A DNA stretch of 64,000 nucleotides from Turnera subulata (lineage: Eukaryota > Streptophyta > Magnoliopsida > Malpighiales > Passifloraceae). Each line of letters opens with the position of its first letter. Within the stretch, counting starts at the first letter, position 1. Shown here piece by piece: positions 32,916 through 43,670 of this stretch. Below the pieces are notes generated by a model. The model was not told the origin of the DNA. It did not search any database and worked only from the letters and a program-made list of their open reading frames with translations. Location: NCBI GenBank assembly GCA_028386065.3, contig JAKUCV010002334.1:1-64000 (forward strand), in the 5' to 3' direction. The position numbers were made by a program, and so were the translations under genes.

Positions 32916-34795
32916 GGAAGTTGAGTTTGGGGGGGAAAGATAGGGTAAGGGACATTGCCTTTGAAGAGGAATTTATTTCTCTTCCTATGGTTTTTGTAGA
33001 CAATGATCATGTTCCTATCAGTAATGTTATTCAAGATAACATTGTGGGAGTCCCTCTTCAAAGTCAAGAGACTATTTGTGAAAATCAAACTCAACAACCT
33101 CAAGAACAACTACCAATAAAGAGATCTACTAGAGAGAGGAGAAGTGCAATTCCAGATGATTACATTGTCTTTCTCCAAGAACATGAGGATAATGTAGGTT
33201 TGATGGAAGATGATCCTATCAACTTCCATCAAGTCGTACAAAGTTCTAACTCTCAAAAGTGGATTGATGCCATGAATGAAGAGATGAAGTCCATGAAAGA
33301 CAATGATGTTTGGGATCTTGTCGAGTTGCCTGAAGGTGGTAAACCTGTTGGTTGTAAATGGATATTTAAAACCAAAAGGGATTCAAAAGGAAATGTCGAA
33401 CGATATAAGGCTCGTCTTGTCGCAAAGGGCTTCACTCAAAAGGAAGGCATTGACTATAAAGAGACTTTCTCTCCAGTTTCATCGAAAGACTCTTTTAGAA
33501 TTATAATGGCACTTGTGGCCCATTTTGACCTTGAGCTACATCAGATGGATGTAAAGACTACGTTTCTCAATGGCGACATTGATGAGACGATTTATATGGT
33601 ACAACCAAAAAATTTTGTGTCTGGAGATCCAAATAAAATGGTTTGTAAATTAAAGAAATCCATCTATGGGCTCAAACAAGCTTCTCGTCAATGGTATCAT
33701 AAATTCCATCAAATTATCATCTCGTTTGGTTTTGAGATGAATACAGTTGATGATTGTGTATACCAAAAGTTCAGTGGGAGTAAATTTATTTTCCTGGTTT
33801 TATATGTCGATGACATATTACTTGCTAGCAGCGATATAGGCTTACTGCATGACACCAAGAGATTTCTAACTAAGCATTTTGAAATGAAAGATCTTGGTGA
33901 TGCCTCTTTTGTATTAGGGATTCAGATACATCGAGATCGTTCTCGAGGTATCCTTGGGTTGTCACAAAAGAGCTATATGGATAAGGTTCTTAGCAGGTTT
34001 GGACTAAAGGATTGTAAACCAGGAGATACCCCTGTTGCTAAAGGAGAAAAGTTTAGTCTCAACCAATGCCCCAAGAATGAGTTTCAGGTAAAGGAGATGC
34101 AAAAGATTCCTTATGCTTCTGCAGTAGGAAGTCTAATGTATGCTCAAGTTTGTACGCGCCCGGATATAGCGTTCATTGTTGGGATGTTAGGCAGATATCT
34201 TAGTAACCCAGGAATGGATCATTGGATAGCAGCCAAACGGGTTATGCGATATTTGCAGAGAACAAAGGATTACATGCTCACATACAGGAGATCAGAATCG
34301 TTGGAGATCATTGGGTATTCTGATTCTGATTTTGCTGGATGCCAAGATAGTAGGAGATCCACTTCAGGCTATATTTACTTACTAGCTGGTGGGGCTATTT
34401 CTTGGAAGAGTGCTAAGCAAACACTCATAGCTTCTTCCACCATGGCTGCTGAGTTTATAGTCTGTTTTGAGGCATCCAATCATGGAATATGGCTACGAAA
34501 TTTTGTCACTGGGCTGCGCATTATGAATGGCATTGAAAGGCTATTAAAGATTTTCTGTGACAATAGATCGGCCGTGATGTATTCTAACAGTAACAGCAGT
34601 TCTTCGAAGTCAAAGCATATAGACATCAAGTTCCTGGCTGTTAAAGAAAGAGTTCAGAGTGGACAAGTGCAAATAGAACATATTGGGACAAACTCCATGG
34701 TTGCAGATCCGCTTACCAAAGGGTTACCACCTAAATTGTTTCATGAGCATATTGCTCATATGGGCGTCAAATTGTTTGACGAAGTACAGTTTTAG
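32912..34795 (+). pseudogene. C3 reverse transcriptase and RNase H
   Basis: 627 codons without a stop, in a different frame from integrase. RT: KWIDAMNEEMKSM, GCKWIFKTKRD, ARLVAKGFTQKEGID, DVKTTFLNGDIDETIYM, YGLKQASRQWYHKF and the catalytic YVDDILLASS. RNase H: IGYSDSDFAGC, E in MAAEFIVCFEASN, D in FCDNRSAVMYS, HIDIKFLAVKERV, ADPLTKGLPP. It stops at TAG 34793-34795. Catalytic residues look intact. Confidence 0.94.
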
Positions 34796-35188
34796 TGGGA
34801 GTTTGTATTTTTCATGTTCTTATTTCGGATGCACTTTGTGATTACTTTTCTGCAGAATAAAGTTCCTTTGGTTGTTTATTCTTTGGACTTGTTTTTGATA
34901 TGATCTCATAAGGTTTTGAGGACCAGTTGGAGATAGGCATGTATGATCACATTACATGTAATCTCCATGCTACACATCCATACTTGATCTATGTCATTGA
35001 ATATGTTAGTATGGTGACCATTGATGGGTCCAGTTACGAATAAATGTAACGAAGGCCGCTTTGATCTCATGCTAATGTAGTAGATGGACCAGATTGTATC
35101 TAAGGAGATGTTTCAAGTAAGACAATCATTTCATGTGCACACTTTGGAATATAATTGTCTCAAGAATAATATAGCCCAAGTGGGAGAT
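34796..35188 (+). other. C3 3' untranslated region and purine tract
   Basis: Non-coding sequence from the pol stop to the 3' LTR. It ends in cccaagtgggagat (35175-35188), the polypurine tract next to TGTTGGATAT. Confidence 0.75.
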
Positions 35189-35621
35189 TGTTGGATATAT
35201 TTATTATTTAATGGGCTTATATTATTAATAACAATTATATTATGGATTGTCTTATTTTAAAGGGCCACTAAGTGATCTATTTTAGGCTCTAAAATATCTA
35301 TTTTGGTATGGACTCTAATTATGTGTAGAAATCCAATACTAGTCAATTATGGTTTTATGGGAACCCTAATTGAGCTAGTATATAAATGATAACATATAGG
35401 GTTGTGGTCCCCAAGATTATTCCTGCGTCAGTTTTCTCTGCCCCATCACAGAAAGACACATAAGGCGTTGGAACCAAATCTTGGAAGCTCCCAATCTTTC
35501 TCAAGTCACTCTTCAAATTTATTCATCATGGATTTAGGTACGCCTTGCTATGCCGGATTATTATTCTTGATTGTCTGATAATTTATCAAGATACTTAAAG
35601 CATAAAGTAATTATTCTAACA
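35189..35621 (+). repeat. 3' LTR of C3
   Basis: Partner of 29206-29637, followed by cgatg. Confidence 0.95.
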
Positions 35622-35626
35622 CGATG

Positions 35627-36700
35627 ATCCTAAACTAGGAAGATTATATATATATCCGTACCGGACTAACACCCCAGTGACAAAGTTTTGATCTTTAGTA
35701 GGATTTGTCATAGTTTTAGTTGGAGTACTAATTACAAGGATTAAAATTTTAATTAGTACCAACTAACATTGTATTGTATTTTCTCTCGAGTCCGTCCTAA
35801 TATAAAATTTGTATTATTAGGAATGATTAGTCCAGAGGTCCGTTAGGGTACTTTTCTAATATAAGGAATATCGCTGCCTTGTGCATATCTACTTATCAAA
35901 TACAACTTGAAAATTACCTTTCAGAAGTGTTTAGCTTGAGTGAAAGCTCCTTAATGCCGAGTCAAAGCAGACCTCAAAGCTTAATGAGCGCTTGCAGTAA
36001 AATCTACATATTACCAAAGAGCGGTCCGATAATTCACCACTTTTCCTTTAGTGTGTTGATTTGTTTTTTTTTTTTTTTTAATATACAATCCTAGAACTAC
36101 TCAAATCCCACACCCACTCATACCCTACAGCTCGAACCAGGATAACTTTTATGGAACTTATAAAGACTTCATTCATGTCACTGCGCCAAAGTGGTGCTAT
36201 GGCTCTCTTGAACTTTCATCAAATGATGAATTAGGATTTCATCCCCCAGACTTGTTTCTCGTTTGAATTAATACAAGACGCATTCATTCAAATAAAAAAT
36301 GTATATCTTTCATATTAGTAGTCACAGGTGACATAATGTGTTTATTTCTATGCTTGATTCGAATTATTTTTTAAATTAATCTGATAAAAAAAATCTGAAC
36401 CAGAATGCACCAATTCCTATATAATCATGTCCTCTTGTGTTTAATAAACGAAATTCTTTCATATCTCGGGTAGGCTTGGAAATGACAAATCTGTATTTGA
36501 TGTGAGGCCAAGTTGTAGCATTGCAAAGCTTTGCAATCCAATTTGATATGTTACTTACAATGACTTGAACTCATTCAATACCTGCAATTAAAAAAATGCT
36601 GTTCAATTTTCATGTTGACCAAAAAAGAATTTCCTTTTGGCGAATTAAAAAAAGAGAAATTTAATTTCCATACGCATATGTAGCCTAAGATTGCTATCCC
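35627..36700. other. intergenic, no gene seen
   Basis: Unique-looking AT-rich sequence upstream of the MYB promoter. No supported frame or repeat ends. A T(18) run lies at about 36064-36081. Confidence 0.6.
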
Positions 36701-36709
36701 CTCATTGGA

Positions 36710-36897
36710 CACGTGGGTATATCAATCAAATTACAAAATCAGAGCTAGCAGAGTACCAATCAAGCCAAGATCAATGAAATCCCAATTCAAAGTCGGCTTG
36801 GATCCATGCACAGTGGGGTGTGTGTTAGTTCTGTTCTGTTCCACAGTCAAAGCCTCAATTCAAAGCAAATCCTGTAATACAAATCCATATACGTGGC
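36710..36897 (+). promoter_or_regulatory. two ABRE/G-box-like motifs upstream of the MYB gene
   Basis: ACACGTGGG at about 36709-36717 (G-box core CACGTG) and TACGTGGC at 36890-36897, which fits the ABA-response consensus PyACGTGGC. They lie about 900 and 715 bp before the MYB start. Binding by bZIP factors is inferred. Confidence 0.5.
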
Positions 36898-37479
36898 AGC
36901 CAATACAGCTAATCCGTAGCCAAAAAGTAAAATCATCCATCATCCTACTAGTACTAATAAATAAGTATAGAGGAGGCCTAGGACAATGATTTGTTCCTGT
37001 TTCACACAAACTGTTTATGGAATATGAGACACGGAGGGAGACAGCCCAAGGGAGACCAATTTCCAGATTTTGATGCATACATACCATACATCACCGAAAA
37101 GGAGAGAACCCCCAATTATTTGCTGCCACATCTATAGCTAATATTGGCTGGCTCTTTGGTCAATTTGATTTGTACCTTTGTTTTGAATAATAAATTTGTT
37201 TATGTTGGCCTTGCGTCGTCTGTGGGTGATCTCACATGGCCATATTGAAGAAGTGGTGAATAGGTGAACGTAATTACAATGAGAATCACTCCTATCCTAC
37301 TTTAACTGTGAAAAGGAAGGCTGTATAACTTTTTCTTTTCATTTTTGGGTATTAATGAGTTTTTTCTTCGTAACAAGACACGTAAATTAATTACTGATCG
37401 AATGACGGTACCAAATCATTGACTTGGCTTCTTCCTTTGCTTAATCTGCTTGAGTTCTCCACTACCACTACATTATTTA

Positions 37480-37488
37480 TTATATATC
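37480..37488 (+). promoter_or_regulatory. candidate TATA box of the MYB gene
   Basis: ttatatatc in the context cattatttattatatatctc, about 125 bp upstream of the start codon. Confidence 0.5.
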
Positions 37489-37609
37489 TCAGGCACATGT
37501 CTCATACGATGCAATCCTAAACTCTCCTTGCCTCTCTTACCTCCTTAAGACATTAACAATACACAAGTAGGTAGATAGAAGCTTTAAGGTTCTGCAAGAT
37601 TCTGATATA

Positions 37610-38959
37610 ATGGGGAAATCTACTACTTGTGACAAAAATGGTCTAAAGAAAGGTCCATGGACAGCAGAAGAAGATCAGAAGCTGATTGATTATATTCAGA
37701 AACACGGGCACGGGAGATGGCGCCTACTCCCGAAGAATGCAGGTACGTTAATTGTATGATCCAACGTTGGTTGTTGTTTTTTTTTTTTTTAGAAAAAATC
37801 TCTTCTTCTTCTTCTTCTTCTTCTTCTTTGGGGGAAGTTAATGTGGACTTCAACTAACAAGGCATATGCTCTCTCTCTCTTTAATTAGCAAGTTACAATA
37901 GTTTTCTTTCAAAATGTGTCTAATTTTTTATCCAATGGATTTGGGATGTATCTCAAATAGGACTCCAAAGATGCGGGAAAAGTTGTCGTCTTCGCTGGAC
38001 TAACTACTTGAGGCCGGACATTAAGAGAGGGAAATTTTCCTTGGAAGAAGAGGAGACCATAATACAACTACATGGTGTTATGGGAAACAAGTAGGTGCAT
38101 TGAAACCTTTTAGTACTATTATACTTCGTCTTTTTTTTCCTTTTTCTCTTCCTTATTGAAATAGTAGTTACTAACGAGTGTCTAGCTTTTCTTACCTTGA
38201 CTCTCCTCCCTTAGGTGGTCGGCTATTGCTGCTCGGTTGCCTGGAAGAACCGATAATGAAATCAAGAACCACTGGAATACCCACATAAAGAAGAAGCTTT
38301 TGAAAATGGGAATTGATCCTTTGACCCATAAACCCCGCCTGGATCTTCTTCAACTCTACTCTATCCTGAGCTCCTCCCTCTGCAACCCATCCCAGCTTAG
38401 CATTTCAAATTTGCCTGGGATTGGACCGTCGGGACCCATAATGAATCAGGAGGTCCTAAACATGGCCATGCCTGCCTTATCAACCCAAGGCAATAATACC
38501 CAAAACCTTAGCCAGCAAACTATTCAAGAAAATCAGCTCGGCTGTCCCCAGGTTCCAAGCCAGTTCCAAAATTTGCTCCAAAGCCAAATTCAAGGTATCA
38601 CAGACTTAGAAAGTGGTCATTTTGGGAATGAAACAGAGTTCATCCAAGCCAACTTTGGGCCACTTAATTACGACGGAGCAGCCAATTTTGGCTGTAGAGA
38701 GTCTTTTCAATGTTCATGGCAAGCCGAGCAAACCGTCGCCAACAGATCATCATTTGACAATATGACAAGTTCAAATTTTAGCTCAGTTCTATGCCCACCA
38801 CCATCCTGTAGCACAACTCCTTTGCATTCTTCATCAACCACTAATTATCTCAATGGGAGCACCGAAGATGAGAGGGACAGCTACTGCACTAACTTCTTGA
38901 TGTTTGATTTGCCAAATAGCTTGGATGGCAAACCATATTCATCTAGGATTCTCACATAA
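37610..38959 (+). CDS. MYB102-like: R2R3-MYB transcription factor, MYB102-like (subgroup 11 type)
   Basis: Three exons: 37610-37742 (133 nt), 37961-38090 (130 nt), 38215-38959 (745 nt), giving 335 residues. Introns obey GT-AG (AG|gtacgt, aatag|GA; AA|gtaggt, ttag|G) and sit at the two positions conserved in plant R2R3-MYBs. The R2 repeat has [19 protein letters not shown], the R3 repeat [19 protein letters not shown], then [22 protein letters not shown] basic tail and [14 protein letters not shown] follow. The C-terminal [19 protein letters not shown] matches what I remember of Arabidopsis MYB102/MYB74-type proteins, which act in drought, salt, wound and suberin responses. Nuclear DNA-binding activator by family. 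The ATG gives the standard MG-K/R-S N-terminus. No damage seen; a TTC microsatellite sits in intron 1 (about 37800-37828). Function in this plant is inferred. Confidence 0.93.
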
Positions 38960-39200
38960 GTGGTGCAGACTAAGTACCTCCGCATTTGATTTTAGACTTA
39001 AAAGAGTTGTTGATCTCATTTTTCCTTGACATAATTGGTCTGAATTTTACCCGAATGTAAGTTTTGATTTACTGAGCTAAATTTTTAGTTTAAAATTGTC
39101 CATAATTGATATTAATTTTCAGGAAGAGCAGAACTAGTCAAATGGATAACGAATATCTGCAAACAGTTAAAGCATAGAATTGATTGGAGTCTTGGGAACG

Positions 39201-39252
39201 AAACCAAAGCTGTTTTTTTTTTTTTTTTTGAGAATTAAAACCAAAGCTGTTT
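39201..39252 (-). mobile_element. micro-retroposition scar (22-nt insert, 15-bp direct repeats)
   Basis: aaaccaaagctgttt at 39201-39215 and again at 39238-39252; between them T(14), gagaatta. The insert resembles the one at 13716-13737 (T run, gaggaat). Confidence 0.68.
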
Positions 39253-39491
39253 AGATCAAGTTCTCACTCATACTCGAAAAAGTCTGGTCAGAGTCGTACA
39301 GTAAAAATGAATCATAAAATTAGAGTTTATTAAGTTTAGTTATTTTCGATTAATTGGATATACAAATAACTTAATTATAAAATTTACTCTAAAAATATTA
39401 TATTATCATTCAAATTCACGAATATATATCTATACTCCCAAATAATATGATCGGAATTAATCTAAACTATATACTTTAATTGAAAATTAAC

Positions 39492-39533
39492 AAGTCACAA
39501 TTTTTACCTACCAAAAAAAAGTCACAATTTTAC
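39492..39533 (+). mobile_element. micro-retroposition scar (11-nt insert)
   Basis: aagtcacaatttttac (39492-39507) and aagtcacaattttac (39519-39533) flank ctaccaaaaaa, an oligo(A) tail in plus orientation. Confidence 0.62.
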
Positions 39534-40299
39534 ATTGTTTTGGGGTTAGTGACAGAAAAGTGAAAGGAACATAATGCCCTGCCCACTTTCGTAATTTCCT
39601 AAAACTTCCAAGATAATTCTCCCATGGATGAAAATTCTTTCAGTTTTTAGAAACAATAACTATATTAGCATTTATTTTCTTTTCTTGTAATACCGAGCGA
39701 CTACTTTTCATTCCTTTCCCATCACTCCTTCCCCTCTCTCGAGACAAATGCCTTTGTAAATTTTTTTTATTCCCTAAGTTTGAGAGCGATGGAAAAAGGG
39801 AGAAAATGATCGGGATGAGAAGAAAGTGAGGGGAAAGAATGATTGTTCTCTTGTGTGGGAGATGAAAAAATGTTTATTTCCCAAGGTTAAGAACCATGGA
39901 ATAGGGAGAGAATGATAGGTGATGAGAAGTATTGACAGATAAACCCTAAGGCTATGTTTGGTACACGCCCAGAATAGGAATGGGAATACAATTCTTCATT
40001 TCTTTTTGTTTGGTTGACACGTCATATTAAGAATCGGTTTGTTTTGGAATCCCACACCCGCTATTACCTGAAATAGGATTTTCCATTTTCAGATGGTATT
40101 GGGATTCCAAAAACCAATAAAAAGCTCTACTTCCTTACAAAGACAAAATTACCCTCCACATTCTTTTTCCTCTCCCCATTTTCAAACATAGAAACCCGAG
40201 CTTCACTCCTCCTTTTCCACGATCGATCTCTTCCCCACCCTCGCTATTGTTGCGCCGCCTTCCCTCGTCGCCACCGCCACCTCCTCCCTCGTCCAAACC

Positions 40300-40492
40300 C
40301 TCCGGTGATCCATCAAGAAGCCGTGGGAGATCGCCGTGTCGAGTGCCCCGCCACCACCAAGGTCAAGCCCGCCGTCCCCACCTCCGACCCAGAGACCATC
40401 TACGATTTCAAGTACTACACCCGCGACGTCTGCCGCAGTGGCCCCCGCGACCGCCGCCGTAGCCACCCCCGTCGTCCCCAAACAGAACTGAA
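40300..40492 (+). pseudogene. GC-rich captured exon(s), source gene not named
   Basis: A GC-rich block unlike the AT-rich surroundings. One frame reads IKKPWEI (40307-40330); the next frame reads VECPATTKVKPAV then PTSDPETIYDFKYYTRDV, which looks like real conserved protein with a small deletion shifting the frame between them. It ends in a possible donor, ttg|gtaagg, at about 40497. I do not recognise the source with confidence. Confidence 0.5.
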
Positions 40493-41071
40493 TTTGGTAA
40501 GGGTATTGTTTTTTTTTTAATTTAAATTTATGTTACCAATTTAATTCAACTTGCGATAGATGGTAGTAATTAAGGATGGTGAAGCAAAACGATGTGTTGT
40601 ATATCCTTAATTTCATGGTTTTTCTATGGCCCTCAACATAAACCATGACCTGTAATGATTACATATATGTGATGCATGTTCATGAACTTGGAAAGTCTGC
40701 AACAAATCTTTTGAAATTGATGTAAAAATTGACATATATATCTGCACTTAATTGTATATCTTGGTTTTCATGCAACTGCTTATGATGAGAGCATGGCATC
40801 ACAATAACTAGTCTATGCTTTAGTGTATCTATATAGCATTTTCACGGCCTAGGTTCATTTGTAGAATTTGATGTTATAACAATTGTGGTGGTTTGATTTG
40901 GTGAAGGAAGTATCTCCTGGGTCACAACATTTTTGAAGCAACCAAAGGTTTTCCTGTAGTGGGTTGCTAGTGTTTCTTTTCCTTTTTTTTTTTTTTTTGC
41001 TTTCGTACTCTTGATATTAGTATGTTATAGTTGTTTTCTTTTGGAGATATGTTGATTGTGTTTTGATTTTT

Positions 41072-41177
41072 TCCGGCTCCAAGAAATCTGGTAAGGGAAA
41101 GAGGCCTAGCAAGGGTGGAAACCAGTTCTGGAAGAGCATCAAGTTGGGTTTTAAGACCCCAAGAGAGGCTATCGAAG
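41072..41177 (+). pseudogene. RPS11: captured fragment of 40S ribosomal protein S11 (uS17)
   Basis: Reads [20 protein letters not shown] then [10 protein letters not shown], the N-terminal part of cytosolic ribosomal protein S11/uS17 (normally [31 protein letters not shown] in segments). Only about 35 codons are present, without the start and without the following YIDKKCPFTG part. It lies between the Harbinger left end and the transposase, so it was acquired by the element. Not functional. Confidence 0.85.
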
Positions 41178-42517
41178 CATCATCACCAAATCTCTACCGA
41201 ATTGGTTTGGTTCATTTCCAGCTCCAAGCACATTTTTTTTTTGTTGGTTTGGTTCTCAGGGATCCAATCAAAGGCCAATTCTTGGACAGAAGTTTGCAAA
41301 GACCGGTTTCTCTCCACGTAAGTTTGTCTGCCTCTCGTTTGGGTTAGAACTTGAATTTACTTTTGTCTCTGTTTACATGTTTTTTTGTTTCTGTTGTTTC
41401 TTTGTTTGAGCAAATAAGGTTCTAGGTTTGTTCATGTAATGCTTGTCCTGTTTCTGTTGAATATATATTGTTGAATATATATTGTAAAACATAGGCTCAT
41501 TTTTATGTTTTTTTTTCTTGCAGTAATATAACATGGCTCCACCAGATTTGGTCTAAAAGAGGAAACTTATGTTTCTATTGTTGAAAAGGCATAAGGATCG
41601 AATGAAAAGACTTCTCATTCTTCTTCAATTTGCCTATGCTATTGTAGTTAGACACCATGAGAAGTATGGCTTGAAAGCTAGATATTTTAATCGAGATGTT
41701 GCTCGCTCTAAGCATTTAAATCGTTTGATCTACTCAAATAATATTTCTTGTTTTGAGTTACTTAGAATGGATAGATTTACATTTACTAGGTTATGTGATT
41801 TGTTGCAAACAAAGGGTAGACTAAGGGACACGAAAAATATGAAAGTGGATGAGCAGGTAGCTATGTTTCTAATCATACTCGGTCACCACTACAAAAATTG
41901 TTGCGTAAAATTTCATTTCATGCGATCAGGGGAGACAATTAGTAGACAGTTTAGGGTTGTATTAAATGCAGTCATTCGACTTCAAGATGATTTATTCAAG
42001 AAACCAGAGCCTATTCCGGAAAACTCAAGAAATGCTAGGTGGAAATGGTTCAAGGTATTTGATCTCATTTTATTAATCAAAAGTAAAGCACATATATGGT
42101 TAAAGTCTAAATTTGGATTAAAGCGTTTTTTGGTCCCTGTGTAAGGCCTCAAAGTTGGTTTTCATCCCCGTGTAGGATTTTGGCCAGTTTACATCCCTCC
42201 GTTCATCGCGTTTGGTTAGTTTTGGTTGCTCCGGCCAAAACTGCTGACGTGGCAAGTTTTTCGGTGCCACGTCAAATTTATGGGTCCCACCTGTCAGGGT
42301 TATCCCCAAAACCAAATCAATTCCACCCGACCCCGTTTCTTCCAACCGGTTAACCCGACAAAAATGCCCCACCCCCACATTTTTTTAACCTTTTAGTTAA
42401 AATGTCCAAATTATAATTTTTATTCTTAAATTAATTTTGTTTAATTAAATTTTCACACATCATATTTTTTGCACCCCAAATATAATTTTTTTAACACTTC
42501 ATAATTTTTTTAACACT

Positions 42518-42566
42518 TCTTTTTTTTTCTTTTTCTTCTTTCTCTTTTTTTTTTCTTTTCTCTCTT

Positions 42567-42641
<75 letters not shown>

Positions 42642-42755
42642 CTCTCTTTCTTTTTTCTTTTTCTTTTTTTTTCTTTTCTCTCTTTCTTTTTTTTTTCTTT
42701 TCTTTTCCTTTTCTCTCTTTCTTTTTTTCTTTTCTTTTCTCTTTTCTTTTCTTCT
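42518..42755. repeat. T-rich / TTTTC low-complexity tract
   Basis: Mostly T with scattered C, including an uninterrupted T run at about 42570-42641. It creates spurious poly-Lys frames on the minus strand. Confidence 0.9.
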
Positions 42756-42769
42756 CCAAATCCCCGACC

Positions 42770-43670
42770 CCTTCCTGCAACTTTTCCACTCCAACTGCGG
42801 CGGCCAACCGCCCTCCCCCCGCCCCTCCTGGTCGGAGGTCTCCCCGCAGCCAGGTGGATCGAGCGTCAAAGGCCGGGTGAGCGCCGCCTGCTTGGACGTG
42901 GTGGGTTTTGGGTCGATGTTGCTGACGGTGGAGGTGTGCCAACGGCCGCCGCCGCCACGAGGACTACCCGCATCGACCGCAGAAGATACCAACAACGATA
43001 GCCATCCTCGCTCCGATGGGCACAGCTTTCCACTAAGGCTCTACTTCACGCCGTTGATTAAGAGCCACGGTAATTGTCCCCACTCAAACTCGCCATGGGA
43101 AGACGAATCGAGAGCGGGAGCGAGAGCAACGAGCAATAATGCCTGCCGTTCCGCCTCCCACAGTAGCCGCTGTTGGTTGGAGACCCCTTCCGAAACAAGG
43201 GTCAACGCCGCCGTCTTCTTACGCGACCCACTCTTCGTGACCCACAGCTAGATTTGGAAAAGACACCGCCTGCTACAGAAGCCACCGAGCAGGAGCAGGA
43301 GCTGCTGTATCCTCGCCTCGGGCCGCGAGGCACAACCCACACAGGACCCGCAGCCATTGCAACCACCGCACGAGACCAGCCAAGAAGGCGCCACATTAGA
43401 CAAAGCATATTGCAGAGACGAACGCTGCCGCACACGCCTCGAGGTAGAACTGGAGGTGAGCAGCTCTCTTGGCGGTGGGGATGGTCACGACGGGGGCTCT
43501 GGTCATGGCGGTTGGTGCTTGCGACGAGGCAGCCCTCGATGGTGGCCTTCAATGGGGAGCCCGACAGATACTTGGAGGTGGTCCTCTGCAGGGCCTCACG
43601 GCGGATAGCGACTGGCCGCCTGCAATCCCGAGCTTGGTGGTGGTGGTGGAGTCACTGGTGTTGCAGTGAC
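42770..43670. other. GC-rich cargo of the MULE
   Basis: GC-rich with several overlapping open frames on both strands, none with a domain I recognise. Base composition suggests captured exonic DNA. Source unknown. Confidence 0.5.

Larger units (their letters stand above)
29206..35621 (+). mobile_element. Ty1/copia element C3
   Basis: LTRs 29206-29637 (432 bp) and 35189-35621 (433 bp), TGTTGGATAT...TCTAACA, with a perfect 5-bp duplication cgatg at 29201-29205 and 35622-35626. By eye the LTRs differ at about 22 positions (about 5%). Internal order is PBS, gag, protease, integrase, RT, RNase H, purine tract. Coding is broken by TGA 31182, TAG 31614, 32358 and 32577, and a frameshift in a T run near 32905. 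Gag and protease differ clearly from C2, so it is another copia lineage. Confidence 0.95.
38960..39949. other. MYB downstream region with two micro-insertions, no gene
   Basis: AT-rich sequence after the MYB stop. Two direct-repeat scars: 39201-39215/39238-39252 around a T-run plus gagaatta, and 39492-39507/39519-39533 around ctaccaaaaaa. No coding frame supported. Confidence 0.6.

Noticed and set aside
42499..42995. Two long Lys-rich minus-strand frames
   Set aside because: Produced by the T/C-rich low-complexity tract of the MULE.
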